From Saprospiraceae bacterium (lineage in GTDB: Bacteria > Bacteroidota > Bacteroidia > Chitinophagales > Saprospiraceae): a stretch of DNA of 9,429 nucleotides. Below the pieces are notes generated by a model, which was not told the DNA's origin, ran no database searches, and saw nothing but the letters and a program-made list of their open reading frames with translations. This document shows, piece by piece, positions 6,493 to 9,429 of the stretch. How positions within the stretch are numbered: the first letter of the stretch is position 1; the number at the start of each line of letters is the position of its first letter. The stretch spans positions 1 to 9,429 of the forward strand of contig JAJCYJ010000189.1 of assembly GCA_029262975.1 (NCBI GenBank). Reading direction: 5' to 3'. A program made the position numbers and the translations under genes.

Positions 6493-8487
6493 CTAATTTA
6501 CAAGTGTTATATCTCCATGGAATATTTCTACTCTTCCATCAAAAAATTCAATTTCCGACACATAAGTAAAGACCTGGGGCACAAGTAATGAACCGTTAAG
6601 CATACCATCCCAACCATGTTCCTGATCAGAAAACCCCTCATGTAATTCCTGGTGTACCAGAATCCCTGCACGATTATATATTCTAAAACTTCTTATACGG
6701 ATCCCTTTAAACACATTAATTTCATATCTGTCATTTATACCATCCCCATTAGGAGAAAACACATTTGGAAAATAAACACGGGCTTTAGCATCAACTTTTA
6801 CTTGTATGCTATCTACACTGCGACAACCTGATTCATCAATTATTTCAAATTTAAAAACAGAAGTAGTTTTAGGACGGGCAAATGCAGAAAGGCAGCTATT
6901 GCAATTAATAGAATTTCCGGGGGTTTCAAACCACTGATAATCGAAGATTCTATTATCAAGTATTTGAGGTTCAAAGAATACCTCTTCTCCTAAAATTATT
7001 TCAATATCGGGGCCTAAATCAATAAGTTGCTCATCCCCTCTGATGTACACATAAAAAGTATCTGTAAAAGATGTACAATTATTTTGTACATCTACCCAAT
7101 ATTTACCGGCTTCGGTAACAGAAAGAGATTGTCCTGTTATTCCGGTATTCCATAAAAAGTTTACGCCTCCATAAGAAAGGGCCTCAATCGTAACAGTATC
7201 CCCGTAACAAACAGAGATCTCCTGATTACCTGAGTTCGTATTTAATGAAGATACAATCAATACAGTTGAATCAATGAACTGATGTGTGGATGGATCATCT
7301 GATAATATGACTTCTCCTAATTCAGTCGAAATGTTGAAAAGTTGGGCCTGGTTCTTATATCTTCCTGGTGCAATCTCACCTAACTCCGCTAATATTACTA
7401 AGGAATCTATACCTGTAGGAATCGTCAGATGACTTAACTCAATGACCTTATCTGACAAGGTTTCTATATCCCCGCCAAAAGGATTATTTAATATCTCAAC
7501 TATTCTAATTCCATCAGGAAACACATCTCTGAAAGAAATATCTGATTGCACTTTTGAAGTTGCATTATAAATCACAAAAGAATATGTGACTTCAGAACAA
7601 GTGAGAACTTCCGCAGGTTTTACAATCTTATGAAAATCAATATTATAAGGGCATGCACATCCATCATTTCCGTCAGCCTCGGGACCTGTAGCTATGGCCT
7701 CAAGTTGTCCAGTGTCAGTATCCAACTTGTACAAAGTGTTTATTTTTCGGGCATTAGGTTGTAGTCGATCATTATCACTTTGGGTGATACCACCTTGTGC
7801 CTGGCCATATCCATAAAGGACGCCGGCTGCATTAAAAAACAAAGATGCCATTACATCCGGAGATCCGACAGGTTCAAAAGCGAGATCGTCAATATCAGCT
7901 GTAGCCGGATCAATTATTACGAGTCTGCCGGAAATACCATCAAAGCCATATAGAACATTGGTAAAAGGATGAAATGCGAGGTCAGCACAGCGGATTCCTA
8001 AGCCTGATTCTGTCTCAATAGGTACTACCCTGGTCGCATAAGGTGGGGTCAAATCAATAAATACAAGTTCTGAATCAAATATTTTGTCATCCGTAATATT
8101 GCCTCCTTGAATGATCAACTGGGACCCATCCGGGCTTACATCCCCGGCTATGTAATGATGGTTAGGATGAATACCTTCAAGAGCAGTTATAAAAGTGGCT
8201 TCACCACTCACACCCACAGAATATAAATCATGAGAATTGGGCTGTATTCCGTAAATCAGGTTATCAGTTCTTCTATAACCAATCGCATTGAGATAGATGC
8301 CGGCAAATTTTTCAAATGGAATAAAAGTCACGGAATCGGCCCCTTCTCCAAATGATAACTCATAAAATTTTGTAATTACTGATTCTGGTGATATAGCCAT
8401 AAACAAATCGTCATTGCATAAAAATGACTGGGCCTTTATATGAAAACTCCCAAATAAAAAGAGGCTTATAATCAGTATCCTGAACAT
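6493..8487 (-). CDS. Secreted T9SS type B cargo protein with DUF6923-like propeller, DUF11-like and Ig-like regions and CHU_C sorting domain
   Basis: A 664-residue secreted protein. Residues 1-20 are a signal peptide (MFRILIISLFLFGSFHIKAQ). About 21-270 is a beta-propeller-like region with recurring strands such as NLIYGIQPNSHDLYSV, NVLYGFDGISGRLVIID and TLYKLDTDTGQLEAI, resembling DUF6923. About 284-400 resembles a DUF11/SdrD-like adhesin repeat (VLTCSEVTYSFVIYN, then FRDVFPDGIRIV). About 415-560 holds one or two Ig/PKD-like modules with paired cysteines (Cys427/Cys471, CNSC at 529-532). About 571-664 is the gliding-motility-associated C-terminal (CHU_C, type B T9SS) domain, with FPNVFSPNGDGIND, FRIYNRAG, GWDGMLNG and the ending GDITLVN, which appears complete. 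The protein should cross the outer membrane by T9SS and be attached or released. No enzyme motif is visible, so an adhesive or structural role is inferred. It sits between the KDG kinase and the PL6 lyase genes in the same orientation. Confidence 0.88.
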   Translation of the reverse strand: MFRILIISLFLFGSFHIKAQSFLCNDDLFMAISPESVITKFYELSFGEGADSVTFIPFEKFAGIYLNAIGYRRTDNLIYGIQPNSHDLYSVGVSGEATFITALEGIHPNHHYIAGDVSPDGSQLIIQGGNITDDKIFDSELVFIDLTPPYATRVVPIETESGLGIRCADLAFHPFTNVLYGFDGISGRLVIIDPATADIDDLAFEPVGSPDVMASLFFNAAGVLYGYGQAQGGITQSDNDRLQPNARKINTLYKLDTDTGQLEAIATGPEADGNDGCACPYNIDFHKIVKPAEVLTCSEVTYSFVIYNATSKVQSDISFRDVFPDGIRIVEILNNPFGGDIETLSDKVIELSHLTIPTGIDSLVILAELGEIAPGRYKNQAQLFNISTELGEVILSDDPSTHQFIDSTVLIVSSLNTNSGNQEISVCYGDTVTIEALSYGGVNFLWNTGITGQSLSVTEAGKYWVDVQNNCTSFTDTFYVYIRGDEQLIDLGPDIEIILGEEVFFEPQILDNRIFDYQWFETPGNSINCNSCLSAFARPKTTSVFKFEIIDESGCRSVDSIQVKVDAKARVYFPNVFSPNGDGINDRYEINVFKGIRIRSFRIYNRAGILVHQELHEGFSDQEHGWDGMLNGSLLVPQVFTYVSEIEFFDGRVEIFHGDITLVN

Positions 8488-8545
8488 CTACTTTCAGATA
8501 AATATGTGAAATCCCCAATCCTTCGTCGGATATTCACAAATTAAT

Positions 8546-8557
8546 TCATTCGAATGA
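8546..8557. promoter_or_regulatory. Perfect 12-base palindrome TCATTCGAATGA, possible operator
   Basis: The sequence is an exact palindrome about 60-70 bases upstream of the start codon at 8487, a plausible place for a dimeric regulator to bind. A match this long is mildly unlikely by chance in a gap of this size, but nothing else supports function. Confidence 0.25.
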
Positions 8558-8697
8558 TAGTAGTTGGTTCATTTTGTATTATTCAGTAATTTTTCTGCAA
8601 AAAATGCTGCGCAATCCTTTAATCGCTAATTTTTCGCTCTTGCTACTTCATAATCGATGTTAATAAGGATATATATTAATTTAGTGAAATAGTCATG

Positions 8698-8712
8698 GCT
8701 TGAATATCAAGC
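8698..8712. repeat. Small hairpin GCTTGA-ATA-TCAAGC
   Basis: Exact 6-base arms (8698-8703, 8707-8712) around a 3-base loop, extendable by one G-U pair. It lies about 65-80 bases past the kdgK stop on the minus strand, with no T tract after it, so it is at best a weak 3'-end or regulatory structure. Confidence 0.3.
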
Positions 8713-8769
8713 TTTCACACATTTATAGTGACGTACTTCGATATTCTTAAAAAAGATCAACCGGTAACA

Positions 8770-8785
8770 TCGATAAAATTATCGA
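8770..8785 (-). terminator. Hairpin spanning the kdgK stop codon, weak terminator candidate
   Basis: Exact arms TCGATA (8770-8775) and TATCGA (8780-8785) flank AAAT; the stop codon TAA (8779-8781) lies within the structure. A run of six T occurs on the minus strand about 20 bases further on, too far for a standard intrinsic terminator. The stem is AT-rich and weak. Confidence 0.22.
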
Positions 8786-9429
8786 CTCACCCTGCCACTG
8801 GCATCACCCGTCATCAATTTTTCTACTTCTTCTTTAGTCGCCAGATTGGCATCTCCGTAAATTGTATGTTTGAGACATGACGCGGCAACAGCAAAATCCA
8901 GAGCTTTCTGATCTTCTTTATAAGTCTTCAACCCATAGATTAGACCACCCATAAAACTGTCACCACCGCCGACCCTATCAACAATATGTGTGATTTGATA
9001 AGTAGAAGTTTCTAATAATTCATCGCCATTATAAAGTACTCCAGACCACGAATTATGTGAAGCACTAATCGATCCGCGAAGCGTAACAATTACTTTTTTA
9101 CATCTTGGAAACCGCTCCATCAGTTTTCTGCAAACCGAAATATATGCTTTGGAATCTATCGAATCTCCCTTCGTAACATCTACTCCATCCGGATGAATAT
9201 CAAAATGCTTTTCAGCATCTTCTTCATTGCCAAGTATGATATCACAGCCTGCTACCAGTTCAGGCATTACTTCGGATGGCGTCTTACCGTAATTCCATAA
9301 ATTTTTTCGGTAGTTGAGATCGGTAGATACGGTTATACCTAATTCATTGGCTTTTTTGATTGCTTCGAGACAAGCTTCCGCAGCACCCTGGGAAATAGCA
9401 GGTGTTATGCCCGTCCAATGAAACCAGTC
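8779..9429 (-). CDS. kdgK: 2-keto-3-deoxygluconate kinase, PfkB family (5' end outside window)
   Basis: The last 216 residues of a PfkB-family sugar kinase; the frame is open to the right edge, and the internal ATG at 9267 is not the start. The visible part begins DWFHWTGITPAIS, a motif typical of KDG kinases, followed by STDLNYRKNLW (35-45) and GNEEDAEK (67-74). The PfkB signature 2 is DRVGGGDSFMGGL, from 151, with Asp157 as catalytic base in the GGGD anion hole. LKHTIYGDANLATKEEVEKL near the C-terminus also matches KDG kinases, where a (K/T)HxxxGDxN segment is usual. The enzyme is cytoplasmic and turns KDG plus ATP into KDPG for cleavage by KDPG aldolase. It probably serves uronate breakdown together with the PL6 lyase downstream, though a gap of about 290 bases and the T9SS gene separate the two. 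A related sugar specificity (5-keto or tagatose-like kinase) is possible but less likely. Confidence 0.87.
   Translation of the reverse strand, partial: DWFHWTGITPAISQGAAEACLEAIKKANELGITVSTDLNYRKNLWNYGKTPSEVMPELVAGCDIILGNEEDAEKHFDIHPDGVDVTKGDSIDSKAYISVCRKLMERFPRCKKVIVTLRGSISASHNSWSGVLYNGDELLETSTYQITHIVDRVGGGDSFMGGLIYGLKTYKEDQKALDFAVAASCLKHTIYGDANLATKEEVEKLMTGDASGRVSR

Larger units (their letters stand above)
8488..8778. other. AT-rich intergenic region upstream of the T9SS protein gene, no gene seen
   Basis: These 291 bases hold only very short open frames (for example 19 codons from an ATG near 8605 on the plus strand), none with recognisable content. They should contain the 3' end of the kdgK transcript and the promoter of the T9SS protein gene. 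A confident Bacteroidota-type promoter (TTG, 19 bases, TAnnTTTG) could not be placed. Three small inverted repeats are listed separately. Confidence 0.5.

Noticed and set aside
9265..9267. ATG at 9267 as the start of the kinase gene
   Set aside because: The frame continues open to the window edge with kinase-specific motifs (FHWTGITP, STDLNYR), so this Met is internal.

Overview
The window looks like a chromosomal segment of a Bacteroidota bacterium, probably a free-living polysaccharide degrader of the Saprospiria/Cytophagia type. The evidence is a type IX secretion (T9SS) type B sorting domain of the CHU_C / gliding-motility-associated kind, a lipoprotein with acidic residues just after its lipid-anchored cysteine, A-rich leaders in place of Shine-Dalgarno sites, an AT-rich base composition, and the C-terminus of a membrane-dehydrogenase/heme-binding protein type shared with planctomycetes and verrucomicrobia. 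The genus cannot be named from sequence alone.

Layout. On the plus strand only the tail of one gene is present (2-280), the C-terminal part of a c-type cytochrome/heme-binding domain protein. It converges on a run of minus-strand genes. The convergent gap (281-473) holds a short array of REP-like hairpins spaced about 52-54 bases apart. Reading the minus strand from the right edge: the C-terminal 216 residues of a 2-keto-3-deoxygluconate kinase (8779-9429); a gap of about 290 bases with small palindromes; a 664-residue secreted T9SS type B cargo protein (6493-8487); a 770-residue PL6-family polysaccharide lyase lipoprotein (4086-6398); a Tat-exported xylose-isomerase-like TIM-barrel protein (2891-3859); an endonuclease/exonuclease/phosphatase-family gene broken by one in-frame TAA (2031-2828); and an exported AbgB-like M20D amidohydrolase (474-1898).

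How the genes may work together. The PL6 enzyme and the KDG kinase fit an alginate-type uronate route: an outer-membrane lyase releases unsaturated uronate, this becomes 2-keto-3-deoxygluconate after ring opening and reduction, and KdgK phosphorylates it to KDPG. The reductase, the aldolase and a SusC/SusD pair are not in the window, so a full utilisation locus is not shown. The isomerase-like, EEP and M20D proteins are all predicted to be exported and may process released sugars, phosphodiesters or amides, but their substrates are not readable from sequence.

Nothing here clearly amounts to a new system. The observations most worth following are the hairpin array at the convergent junction, the lone nonsense codon in an otherwise intact EEP gene, and an apparent substitution of the PL6 calcium-ligand asparagine while the rest of the catalytic set is kept.
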